Of a stretch of 20,114 bases of DNA, positions 14,933-20,114 are shown piece by piece. Below the pieces are notes generated by a model, which saw only the letters and a program-made list of their open reading frames with translations, was not told the origin of the DNA and did not search any database. Numbering within the stretch: position 1 is the first letter of the stretch; each line of letters begins with the position of its first letter. Both the position numbers and the translations under genes were made by a program. The DNA is from a virus: the IMG/VR virus record IMGVR_UViG_3300043427_003768, positions 1-20,114 of that record, one strand, 5' to 3'.

Positions 14933-16183
14933 ATGATATCAACATCCATACCATTCCAAGACGCTATTAAGTTATCTTTCTTTGATACTGATGGAAAGAA
15001 AGTAGATGGATTAACTGTAGAACAAGCTAAAAAACTTTCGGAGTTAGATAGTAGTAGATTATTTTACTTTAAAACTGGTGATGGAACAGAAAAAGAATTA
15101 ACAATTGATCAAGTTAAAAAATTAACTCCACAAAAAGATTTACTACCATCATCAAATTGTTCTACTGGTCCCGTTGCTTGTGGCCCACCTCTTGTTAGAT
15201 TTTTTGGTGGGGATGGATTTGGTGCAGCAGCGAATGCAGTAATCAGTCCAATTTCATCATCAGTTATTGGATTTGATATTGTAAACGCAGGTAAAGGATT
15301 TAAATTCCCACCAAATGCAGAACTTATAGATCCTTGTGGAAAAGGTTCTGGAAGTTATGTAACTGTAAATGTGGAACCTGATGACTTCTCTATTGATGCA
15401 ACTGGAGTAACTGCAGCGGCGACTGGAGTAACTGCAGCGGCGACTGGAGTAACTGCAGCGGCGACTGGAGGAGGTACAAGACCTAGAGGTACAAGACCTA
15501 CAACATATAAAATTAAAAATATTACGGTTGTTGCTCCTGGTGATGGATACTTGGCTGCACCAGACGGAAGTTTGGGTGGAAATGAAAGAGTATGGAAAGA
15601 ACCTGATGATGGATATGTAAGAACTATAGATGGAAGTTATTATGTTGTGCAACCTTATCGTCCAATTCAAGCAAGAAAGGGAAGCACATATTATCCACCT
15701 GATGGACCCTCAAGAGTTTTGGAAGAGGATGAAGTTATTACTTTACCTTTAGTACCAGCAAAAGCACCAGACACTACAGTTGTTGGAACTACTTATCCAG
15801 TTCTATTGTGTATTGAAGAAATTAAAATATTAGACCAAGGTTTTGGATATAGACCTGGAGATCAACTAATCATTACTCCCGATAACGGAACAAAAACTGA
15901 ACTTGAGATTGATGAATTTGGTCAAATTACTGGAGTAAAAATTTTAAGCGGTGGTTGCGGATATAATGATTTCCCCGACATTAGAACTAATTCTCCAACT
16001 GGTTTTAATGCAACGTTTTCACCAATTTTTAAAGTAACAAAGATAGAAGATGTAGGTCCAGAAGGACCAATTATCGCTCCAGAAGGACCATTTGTCGTCC
16101 CTGATGGTGCTAATATAATTAGTGTAGTGGATTGTGTTGGTAAAATTTCACCAAAAAGAGAATTTGATATTGTACCGAGGTAA
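14933..16183 (+). CDS. Virion structural protein with repeated beta motifs
   Basis: I do not recognise a named family for this 416-residue protein. Residues 1-70 hold two related segments (DGKKVDGLTVEQAKKLSELD and DGTEKELTIDQVKKLTP). Further on, a short beta motif recurs: FDIVNAGKGFKFPPNAEL, ITVVAPGDGYLAAP, IKILDQGFGYRPGDQL and VKILSGGCGYNDFPD. This 'i..v..g.Gy..pp...i' unit is common in cyanophage structural proteins. Residues about 156-190 are made by tandem DNA repeats (TGVTAAA x3, GTRP x2). The gene sits between the gp5-like protein and its likely beta-helix partner, so it is probably part of the spike or central baseplate. Confidence 0.6.
   Translation: MISTSIPFQDAIKLSFFDTDGKKVDGLTVEQAKKLSELDSSRLFYFKTGDGTEKELTIDQVKKLTPQKDLLPSSNCSTGPVACGPPLVRFFGGDGFGAAANAVISPISSSVIGFDIVNAGKGFKFPPNAELIDPCGKGSGSYVTVNVEPDDFSIDATGVTAAATGVTAAATGVTAAATGGGTRPRGTRPTTYKIKNITVVAPGDGYLAAPDGSLGGNERVWKEPDDGYVRTIDGSYYVVQPYRPIQARKGSTYYPPDGPSRVLEEDEVITLPLVPAKAPDTTVVGTTYPVLLCIEEIKILDQGFGYRPGDQLIITPDNGTKTELEIDEFGQITGVKILSGGCGYNDFPDIRTNSPTGFNATFSPIFKVTKIEDVGPEGPIIAPEGPFVVPDGANIISVVDCVGKISPKREFDIVPR
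15401..15470 (+). repeat. In-frame 21-bp tandem repeat, 3.3 copies
   Basis: The unit ACTGGAGTAACTGCAGCGGC plus G is present three times without any change (15401-15421, 15422-15442, 15443-15463), followed by 7 bases of a fourth copy. It encodes TGVTAAA three times. Perfect identity points to recent slippage or duplication. The GC-rich core stands out from the AT-rich surroundings. Confidence 0.95.
15471..15500 (+). repeat. In-frame 15-bp tandem repeat, 2 copies
   Basis: GAGGTACAAGACCTA occurs twice back to back (15471-15485 and 15486-15500), directly after the 21-bp array. It encodes GTRPR followed by GTRPT. Confidence 0.95.
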
Positions 16184-16188
16184 TTAAA

Positions 16189-16791
16189 ATGGCTAAATCT
16201 GAAAATCTAGAAACAAAAGATATCCGAACTAAAGATGGAAATGTGAGATTTGGTCACATTCATAAAGACCAAGTTAAGTCATCAGTAATTATTCAAGGTC
16301 AAGGTGGCCAAGAGTACATTACGATAGATCAAACTGGTGGAAGAAAAGCATGGATTACTACAAGAGCAAGAGGTAGATATCAGGTAAAGTGTGGCGATAA
16401 TATACCAGAGGGTGATGTTGCAATCTATATAAGTTCTGGTGGTGAAAATGGATTGAGTTTAGGAAATATTGAAATTCATACAAAAGGTGTATTTAAAGTC
16501 AATGCAAAAGAAATTCAATTAATTGCTACGGGTACTGATAATAGTACTGGAAGAATCACTTTACAATCTAATGAAGAAATTAAATTAGATTCAAAGCAGA
16601 TTAATATTAATGCAAAAGAAGCAATCAGTATCTTTTCTGATGGAGAACTAAATACTACAGCAAAAAACATTATGAAAATGACTGCTGGTTCATATCAAAA
16701 ATTAAGTTCTGCAAGTGCATTAAAATCTCCAGGACTTGCTCCAAATCTCAATCAGAGAACACTTGGTTCTAGTAAACCTGGTTCAATTTAA
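16189..16791 (+). CDS. gp5C-like beta-helix spike protein
   Basis: This 200-residue protein has repeated short beta strands typical of needle-like beta-helix or beta-prism spikes: LGNIEIHTKGVFKVNAKEIQ, GRITLQSNEEIKLDSKQIN and INAKEAISIFSDGELNTTAK. It resembles the C-terminal part of T4 gp5 (the puncturing needle) and the tips of related contractile systems. It has no OB-fold and begins directly at a short charged leader (MAKSENLETKDIRTKDGNVR). In T4 this module is fused to gp5; here it stands alone, separated by one gene from the OB-fold protein. It begins 5 nt after the previous stop with no clear Shine-Dalgarno sequence. Confidence 0.65.
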   Translation: MAKSENLETKDIRTKDGNVRFGHIHKDQVKSSVIIQGQGGQEYITIDQTGGRKAWITTRARGRYQVKCGDNIPEGDVAIYISSGGENGLSLGNIEIHTKGVFKVNAKEIQLIATGTDNSTGRITLQSNEEIKLDSKQININAKEAISIFSDGELNTTAKNIMKMTAGSYQKLSSASALKSPGLAPNLNQRTLGSSKPGSI

Positions 16792-16793
16792 AA

Positions 16794-16800
16794 AAGGAGG
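16794..16800 (+). promoter_or_regulatory. Full consensus Shine-Dalgarno sequence
   Basis: AAGGAGG lies 7 nt before the ATG at 16808. It is the strongest ribosome-binding site in the tail block, where most starts have weak or no Shine-Dalgarno sequence, and predicts high translation of the 261-residue protein. Confidence 0.75.
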
Positions 16801-16807
16801 ATAGAAT

Positions 16808-17593
16808 ATGTCGTCATTCAGTGATTCGGAATATATTAATCAATTATTTGTTGCAAAAGATGAGGTAAAACCAGAAAATCTTGGAAGAGGAGAAGAAAAA
16901 ATAAATGGGTCTTGTTATATGCAAGGACCTATAGTAATTGGAAAAGATGATGCAAATAAAGGAATTACTGCAACATTAATGGTTGCTCCTTTAAACAATA
17001 CGGATTCTGCTGAACCATTAGTTGGTGGAAATATTTGTAAAACAAGTCCAAATCCCTTGTCTTTGTATTGTATAGGAAACTCTGCAGTAAAAGGAAACTT
17101 TTTTGCAAGTTCCGATATTTTTGCAAGAGGTAATATTACAGCATCTGGAGAAGTAAAGTCTCGTTGTGGGAGGCATGTTCTCTCAAGGAAAAAGAACTTT
17201 GATATTCCTCACCCAACAAAAGATGGATGGAGACTTACTCACACTTGTGTGGAAGGACCAGAAGCAGCAGTTTACATTCGGGGTAGAGTTAAAAATAGTG
17301 TTGAAATTAATTTGCCAGAATATTGGAAGGGATTGGTGGATATTAATACAATTAGCGTCAATTTAACTCCTATTGGTTCTCATCAGGATGTTATTGTAAA
17401 AAGATGGGACGACGAAAAAATATATCTTCAATCAAGAGGAGGTATGCCTATTGATTGTTTTTATTATGTAATGGCAGAAAGAAAGGATACTGAAAGATTA
17501 ATTCCAGAATACAAGGGGACTATTGAAGATTATCCTGGAGATAATTCCCAAAGATCAATTGCTGGATATCACTACGACACTAAAGGAGAATAA
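16808..17593 (+). CDS. Fibre-like virion protein with conserved C-terminal domain
   Basis: Of its 261 residues, the N-terminal part holds SSFSDSEYINQLFVAKDEVK and then short repeating strands (GNSAVKGNFFASSDIFARGN, ITASGEVKS). The C-terminal 120 residues begin with KKNFDIPHPTKDGWRLTHTC, then VEGPEAAVYIRGRV and VEINLPEYWKGLV. This 'FDIPHP......R..CvEGPE..vy.RG' domain recurs at the ends of cyanophage tail-fibre and structural proteins, where it probably aids trimer folding or caps the fibre, much as S74-type chaperone domains do. No cleavage motif is obvious. The strong Shine-Dalgarno sequence suggests many copies. The exact place in the virion is not known. Confidence 0.65.
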   Translation: MSSFSDSEYINQLFVAKDEVKPENLGRGEEKINGSCYMQGPIVIGKDDANKGITATLMVAPLNNTDSAEPLVGGNICKTSPNPLSLYCIGNSAVKGNFFASSDIFARGNITASGEVKSRCGRHVLSRKKNFDIPHPTKDGWRLTHTCVEGPEAAVYIRGRVKNSVEINLPEYWKGLVDINTISVNLTPIGSHQDVIVKRWDDEKIYLQSRGGMPIDCFYYVMAERKDTERLIPEYKGTIEDYPGDNSQRSIAGYHYDTKGE

Positions 17594-17595
17594 AA

Positions 17596-18408
17596 ATGGA
17601 TGATGTTTTTGTACTACCAGAAGAAGATATAGGAATAAAAGATTGTTCTGATATACAGCCATGGGATAGAAAATCTTTAAGATATGATTATATTTTAAAG
17701 GCAACAACGGGAGATAGTGATTATCCAATTGATCCTGAAGAAGTTGGAATATGTACTAGTCTATGGGTTCATGGAAATGCACAGATTGATAATATTCAAA
17801 TCAATCAAACAATAACAGGAAATCCTACTTCTTATTTGGGTGATGTAACTGCAGCAAATATAAATTCATTAGATATAGATGCAAATGGTACTGTCACTGC
17901 CGATTATTTTGTTGGTGATGGAGGTGGTCTTTATAATGTTGGAGGATATATGCTTGATGGTATCAATACCACAGGAATATCTACGTTTACTGATCTATTA
18001 GTTACCAGGGATTTGACCGTAAATCGTAATGCTAATATTGCAGGAATTGTAACTGCTTCTTCTTTTGTGTCTTCAGGAACAACCGCAGTTTATGTTGGAA
18101 TAGGCACCACAACTGTTGATTCAAATACAACAGCATTTCATTATGTTACTTTTGATACTACCAATACTCGGGTAAATATCTCCAATTTTACTTCTGGTAA
18201 AAAGTTTGAAATTGTAGCAAGAAATAGTTCTGCGGGGAGTAGAGATTTAATCGTGGGAACGAGTAATACTAGTGCTGTATTTACGACTGTCCCAAGAATT
18301 GTTCACGCTGCTGGAACGATTACAACTGGAACTATAAGTATTAACGCTACTTCTGGTCTATTAATAAGTATTTTTAATATGGGTGGTACTATCATTGCAT
18401 CTTACTGA
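17596..18408 (+). CDS. Fibre-like virion protein with beta repeats
   Basis: This 270-residue protein has an N-terminal capping region (MDDVFVLPEEDIGIKDCSDI; QPWDRKSLRYDYILKA). After that come Gly/Thr/Asn-rich short strands: DADGNG-like LDIDANGTVTADYFVGDGGG, GINTTGISTFTDLLVTRDLT and NIAGIVTASSFVSSG. The 'GI.T.....' and 'a..F.GdG.gL.nv' units are common in cyanophage tail fibres. The C-terminal 100 residues look like a beta-sandwich (HYVTFDTTNTRVNISNF; GKKFEIVARNS). It probably forms a fibre or tip adhesin. GGAG lies 6 nt before the ATG, and the gene starts 2 nt after the previous stop. It is the last gene of the late block. Confidence 0.6.
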   Translation: MDDVFVLPEEDIGIKDCSDIQPWDRKSLRYDYILKATTGDSDYPIDPEEVGICTSLWVHGNAQIDNIQINQTITGNPTSYLGDVTAANINSLDIDANGTVTADYFVGDGGGLYNVGGYMLDGINTTGISTFTDLLVTRDLTVNRNANIAGIVTASSFVSSGTTAVYVGIGTTTVDSNTTAFHYVTFDTTNTRVNISNFTSGKKFEIVARNSSAGSRDLIVGTSNTSAVFTTVPRIVHAAGTITTGTISINATSGLLISIFNMGGTIIASY

Positions 18409-18414
18409 TGAACC

Positions 18415-18443
18415 TTGACAACCTTCCAAGACCTTGTTATAAT
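18415..18443 (+). promoter_or_regulatory. Perfect-consensus sigma-70 promoter
   Basis: TTGACA (18415-18420) and TATAAT (18438-18443) are separated by exactly 17 bp, so all 12 consensus positions match. It lies 7 bp after the last structural gene and about 26 bp before the next ATG. It marks a switch from late (gp55-type) to host-type early transcription. Confidence 0.85.
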
Positions 18444-18468
18444 ACATAGGTAATCACGAAACGACCAA

Positions 18469-18651
18469 ATGCAAGACGAATACCTCTCACGATGCGTGGT
18501 AGACCCTCTTAAGCGTACTGTGTATCTTTATTCTAGTGAAGGGTCAGAGAAACAAGTGTCCTGCGAGACCGTTGAACAGTTTATGAATGTGCTAGACTTT
18601 GTTCGTGCTACTGTGGATGAGAAAACTCTCTCATACGCAAATCCACTTTAA
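18469..18651 (+). CDS. Small early protein of unknown function
   Basis: This 60-residue protein begins MQDEYLSRCVVDPLKRTVYL and goes on SSEGSEKQVSCETVEQFMNV. It is rich in charged residues, and I see neither a transmembrane segment nor a known motif. It is the first gene after the perfect sigma-70 promoter, so early expression is expected. There is no clear Shine-Dalgarno sequence. It could be one of the many small host-takeover proteins of T4-like phages, but there is no direct sign of a target. Confidence 0.6.
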   Translation: MQDEYLSRCVVDPLKRTVYLYSSEGSEKQVSCETVEQFMNVLDFVRATVDEKTLSYANPL

Positions 18652-18713
18652 AATCCATTTTAGGTCGATAAAAATCCCGGCAAATTTTTTCCCTTATTAC
18701 TTTTTTGGAAAGT

Positions 18714-18920
18714 ATGAATCCTTACAAAATTAACTATAAGACTCTAAAGGAAGAACAAGTAAAAACAACTCCAGAAAATGTAAAAGAGGCAAATGAAGCC
18801 TTATTTCGTGCTAGAATGACTCTTCCTGCAGCAGCAAAACACTGTGGTATGAGTCAAAAAGAGATGAAACTCACTTTCTTTGAGTATTTGAAGTATCATC
18901 CAATTACTTATTCTGGGTGA
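18714..18920 (+). CDS. Small HTH-like protein of unknown function
   Basis: This 68-residue protein begins MNPYKINYKTLKEEQVKTTP, with a helical C-terminal half containing LPAAAKHCGMSQKEMKLTFF and then EYLKYHP. The 'L..AA...GMS...m' spacing resembles a helix-turn-helix, so DNA binding is possible but unproven. A TTG at 18705 could extend it by three codons; the ATG at 18714 is preferred, with GGAA just upstream. It lies 6 bp before the tRNA-Leu gene and may be co-transcribed with it. Confidence 0.55.
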   Translation: MNPYKINYKTLKEEQVKTTPENVKEANEALFRARMTLPAAAKHCGMSQKEMKLTFFEYLKYHPITYSG

Positions 18921-18926
18921 TTTTAT

Positions 18927-19010
18927 GGGAGCGTGGTGGAATCGGTAGACACACCAGACTTAAAATCTGTTGGGCGTATGCCCGTGCGAGTTCAAGTCTC
19001 GCCGCTCCTA
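18927..19010 (+). tRNA. tRNA-Leu (UAA)
   Basis: The acceptor strand GGGAGCG pairs with CGCTCCT (19003-19009, one G-U), with A as discriminator. The anticodon loop CTTAAAA (18959-18965) gives anticodon UAA. The long variable arm (GGGC-GTAT-GCCC) is the class II mark of Leu. The T-arm is GCGAG-TTCAAGT-CTCGC. The top pair of the anticodon stem is a C-U mismatch. No CCA is encoded. UUA-rich phage genes would gain from such a tRNA. Confidence 0.95.
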
Positions 19011-19015
19011 CTTAG

Positions 19016-19023
19016 AATAAATA
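19016..19023 (+). promoter_or_regulatory. Weak late-promoter-like element
   Basis: AATAAATA matches NATAAATA but lies only 14 bp before the ATG of the 92-residue gene, leaving almost no leader. It may be a chance match. Confidence 0.25.
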
Positions 19024-19037
19024 ATCAAAAAACGCCA

Positions 19038-19316
19038 ATGAAATATAAGATTACTTGTTCTTATAATTGGTACGAAACTGATGAAGACAGGTTTATAATC
19101 AAAACTTATTACATAAACGGAATTCCATTTACATTTGATGACGTTCCATCAATTATGCAGGACAATCCAGAAATTATTGAAAGAGCAGAACAACAACTTA
19201 CAATGACTCCTGAAATCTTCTATCAAAAATCATTCTATCTTATAGACGAAGAAGCACATCCTTGTTTATTTGAAATGGATCTTGAAAATCCAGAAGTGCT
19301 TGACGAAATCCTTTAG
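19038..19316 (+). CDS. Acidic protein of unknown function
   Basis: This 92-residue protein begins MKYKITCSYNWYETDEDRFI and is acidic throughout, ending EMDLENPEVLDEIL. The longer reading frame runs back into tRNA-Leu, so the ATG at 19038, just after the tRNA, is the real start. No known motif is visible. The sigma-70 promoter for the tRNA-Thr gene overlaps its last codons. Confidence 0.6.
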   Translation: MKYKITCSYNWYETDEDRFIIKTYYINGIPFTFDDVPSIMQDNPEIIERAEQQLTMTPEIFYQKSFYLIDEEAHPCLFEMDLENPEVLDEIL

Positions 19317-19328
19317 GTATCTTATACT
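19300..19328 (+). promoter_or_regulatory. Sigma-70 promoter for tRNA-Thr
   Basis: TTGACG (19300-19305) and TATACT (19323-19328) are spaced by 17 bp, matching 10 of 12 consensus bases. It overlaps the stop of the 92-residue gene. The predicted start site is within a few bases of the tRNA 5' end at 19338, so the transcript would need little 5' processing. Confidence 0.7.
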
Positions 19329-19337
19329 ATCTTTATT

Positions 19338-19409
19338 GCCCTTGTAGCTCAGTGGTAGAGCAACGGTTTTGTAAACCGTTGGTCGCTGGTTCAAATCCAG
19401 TCGGGGGCT
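19338..19409 (+). tRNA. tRNA-Thr (UGU)
   Basis: The acceptor strand GCCCTTG pairs with CGGGGGC (19402-19408, with two G-U pairs). The D-arm GCTC-AGTGGTA-GAGC and anticodon stem ACGGT/ACCGT are intact. The anticodon loop TTTGTAA gives UGU. The T-arm is CTGG-TTCAAAT-CCAG. The discriminator is T and no CCA is encoded. Confidence 0.95.
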
Positions 19410-19430
19410 TGAGTTCACTATAACTCCAAT

Positions 19431-19589
19431 ATGTCTCTAATATCACAAAAAGACCGCGAAATGGTTATCGAATCACTTGAGTATTATATTCATAAACTCA
19501 AGGAAGATAACTGCACTGACGCATCTATAACTGCTTTTAACACTCTTCTAAAATGGATTGAACTGGAGCACTATAAAAATGAAAATTAA
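19431..19589 (+). CDS. Small protein of unknown function (52 residues)
   Basis: This short ORF begins MSLISQKDREMVIESLEYYI and ends with LKWIELEHYKNEN. It is predicted helical and charged. Its ATG lies 21 bp after tRNA-Thr. Its last 11 bases overlap the next ORF, a gene-chain pattern that supports it being real. I recognise no motif. Confidence 0.5.
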   Translation: MSLISQKDREMVIESLEYYIHKLKEDNCTDASITAFNTLLKWIELEHYKNEN

Positions 19590-19752
19590 TCTCTGGTATT
19601 GTGAGGGTATGAGGCAGTGGCGGTGGATTTTAACAGATGATCATCGTCCTGTTATTAAGCAAGAATCAGGACAAAGACCATTTCTGCGTGATGCAATGAA
19701 TGATGTTGCAAATACTGTAGAATATATGTTAGAATCCCAACAAAGTGAGTAA
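19579..19752 (+). CDS. Small protein of unknown function (57 residues)
   Basis: The ATG at 19579 starts MKINLWYCEGMRQWRWILTD and the protein ends EYMLESQQSE. A TTG at 19558 would add seven residues, but the ATG has GGAG 11 nt upstream and gives a normal start. The aromatic-rich N-terminus is followed by a helical end. It overlaps the previous gene by 11 bp. Confidence 0.5.
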   Translation: MKINLWYCEGMRQWRWILTDDHRPVIKQESGQRPFLRDAMNDVANTVEYMLESQQSE

Positions 19753-19763
19753 AAATACCCATA

Positions 19764-20114
19764 GTGAAATCTGATTTTTTTATAGATACTGTAAAGAAAT
19801 GCGAAGTAAGAGATCTTCTCAACACTTTTCATTATCTTAAAGACGAATCAAAAGATTTCAAAGTAAGTCCTTACTCCTATGGTCTCTACCGAAATAGTGT
19901 TACAGACGTTTTGCACGTTGGTGGTTGTCTCGGTGTTTGTATCTTTACTGGTCTTCCAGTCCCCGAAATAGCAGTAGGTGCATTTGGACTTCAGAGACAG
20001 GAGCAGGAGGGTCTCTATGAACTCTCAAGACTCTGTATTCACCCTGATATCCAAAAAGAGGAATATAACATTACATCTTGGTTCGTTAGTCGTTGTATAA
20101 AGAGGTTTAGAAAA
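19764..20114 (+). CDS. GNAT/Mom-like protein, 3' end outside window
   Basis: The frame is open from the GTG at 19764 to the window end, giving the first 117 residues; the stop upstream in this frame (TGA, 19746) leaves no ATG, so GTG is the likely start. It has LHVGGCLGVCIFTGLPVPEI, then VGAFGL, and then LYELSRLCIHPDIQKEEYNI followed by SWFVSRCIKRF. The 'ELSRLc..p.......Sw......ik' pattern is like the acyltransferase-fold proteins related to the Mu Mom DNA-modification protein. If so, it might help to modify DNA or another substrate, but the acceptor is unknown. The C-terminal half is missing, so this is tentative. Confidence 0.5.
   Translation, partial: MKSDFFIDTVKKCEVRDLLNTFHYLKDESKDFKVSPYSYGLYRNSVTDVLHVGGCLGVCIFTGLPVPEIAVGAFGLQRQEQEGLYELSRLCIHPDIQKEEYNITSWFVSRCIKRFRK

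Noticed and set aside
15401-15500. CRISPR-like repeat array
   Set aside because: The repeats are contiguous with no spacers and keep a reading frame, so they are a coding tandem repeat.
15260-15670. 136-residue minus-strand ORF
   Set aside because: Its Ser/Arg/Cys/Tyr repeats are only the antisense reading of the 21-bp tandem array.
18933-19037. N-terminal extension of the 92-residue gene into tRNA-Leu
   Set aside because: The extension is read from tRNA sequence; the ATG at 19038 after the tRNA is the sensible start.
19411-19426. Small inverted repeat after tRNA-Thr as terminator
   Set aside because: Only 5 bp (GAGTT/AACTC) and no U-tract follows; too weak to call.

Overview
The window looks like part of the genome of a T4-like myovirus that infects marine picocyanobacteria (Prochlorococcus or Synechococcus). 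It is AT-rich and gene-dense, with almost no intergenic DNA. It carries recognisable T4 core genes (gp32, gp53, gp48, gp4, gp54, gp26, a gp27-type hub, a gp5 OB-fold hub and a gp5C-like beta-helix), long Gly/Ala-rich virion proteins of cyanophage style, T4-type late promoters (TATAAATA or NATAAATA) and phage tRNA genes. The host assignment is an inference from style and base composition, not a direct reading.

Layout. At 3-347 (+) is the acidic C-terminal end of the ssDNA-binding protein gp32. From 348 to 3943 there is a minus-strand block, in transcription order: gp4 (head completion), a free-standing GIY-YIG homing endonuclease, a small conserved protein of unknown role, gp48 (tube cap) and gp53 (baseplate wedge). 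From 3983 to 18408 there is a plus-strand tail and baseplate block: gp54, gp26, a 60-residue ORF, two paralogous tape-measure-like proteins (816 and 998 residues), a gp27-like hub, a small acidic protein, a gp5-like OB-fold protein, a repeat-bearing virion protein, a gp5C-like beta-helix protein and two fibre-like proteins. From 18409 to the end the content changes to short host-takeover-style genes under consensus sigma-70 promoters, with tRNA-Leu(UAA), tRNA-Thr(UGU) and the start of a possible GNAT/Mom-like gene that runs off the window.

How it fits together. The central block encodes the central axis of the tail: tube initiator and cap, hub, spike, tape measure and its assembly factors. 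The most interesting signal is at the gp26/60-residue ORF junction. A perfect -1 slippery heptamer (T TTT TTC) lies in the gp26 frame two codons before its stop. A GGAGG Shine-Dalgarno-like element lies 10 nt upstream and a 9-bp hairpin lies downstream. The -1 frame runs directly into the 60-residue ORF, which itself overlaps the first tape-measure-like gene. This reproduces the lambda G/GT tail-chaperone arrangement using dnaX-type stimulators, and suggests that gp26 and a gp26-fusion act as tape-measure chaperones in this T4-like phage.

Second, the peptidoglycan-cutting activity that T4 places in gp5 seems to be moved. The gp5-like protein has no lysozyme domain and its beta-helix is a separate gene, while the 998-residue tape-measure-like protein carries both a SleB-type hydrolase domain and an M15/LAS-type zinc peptidase domain.
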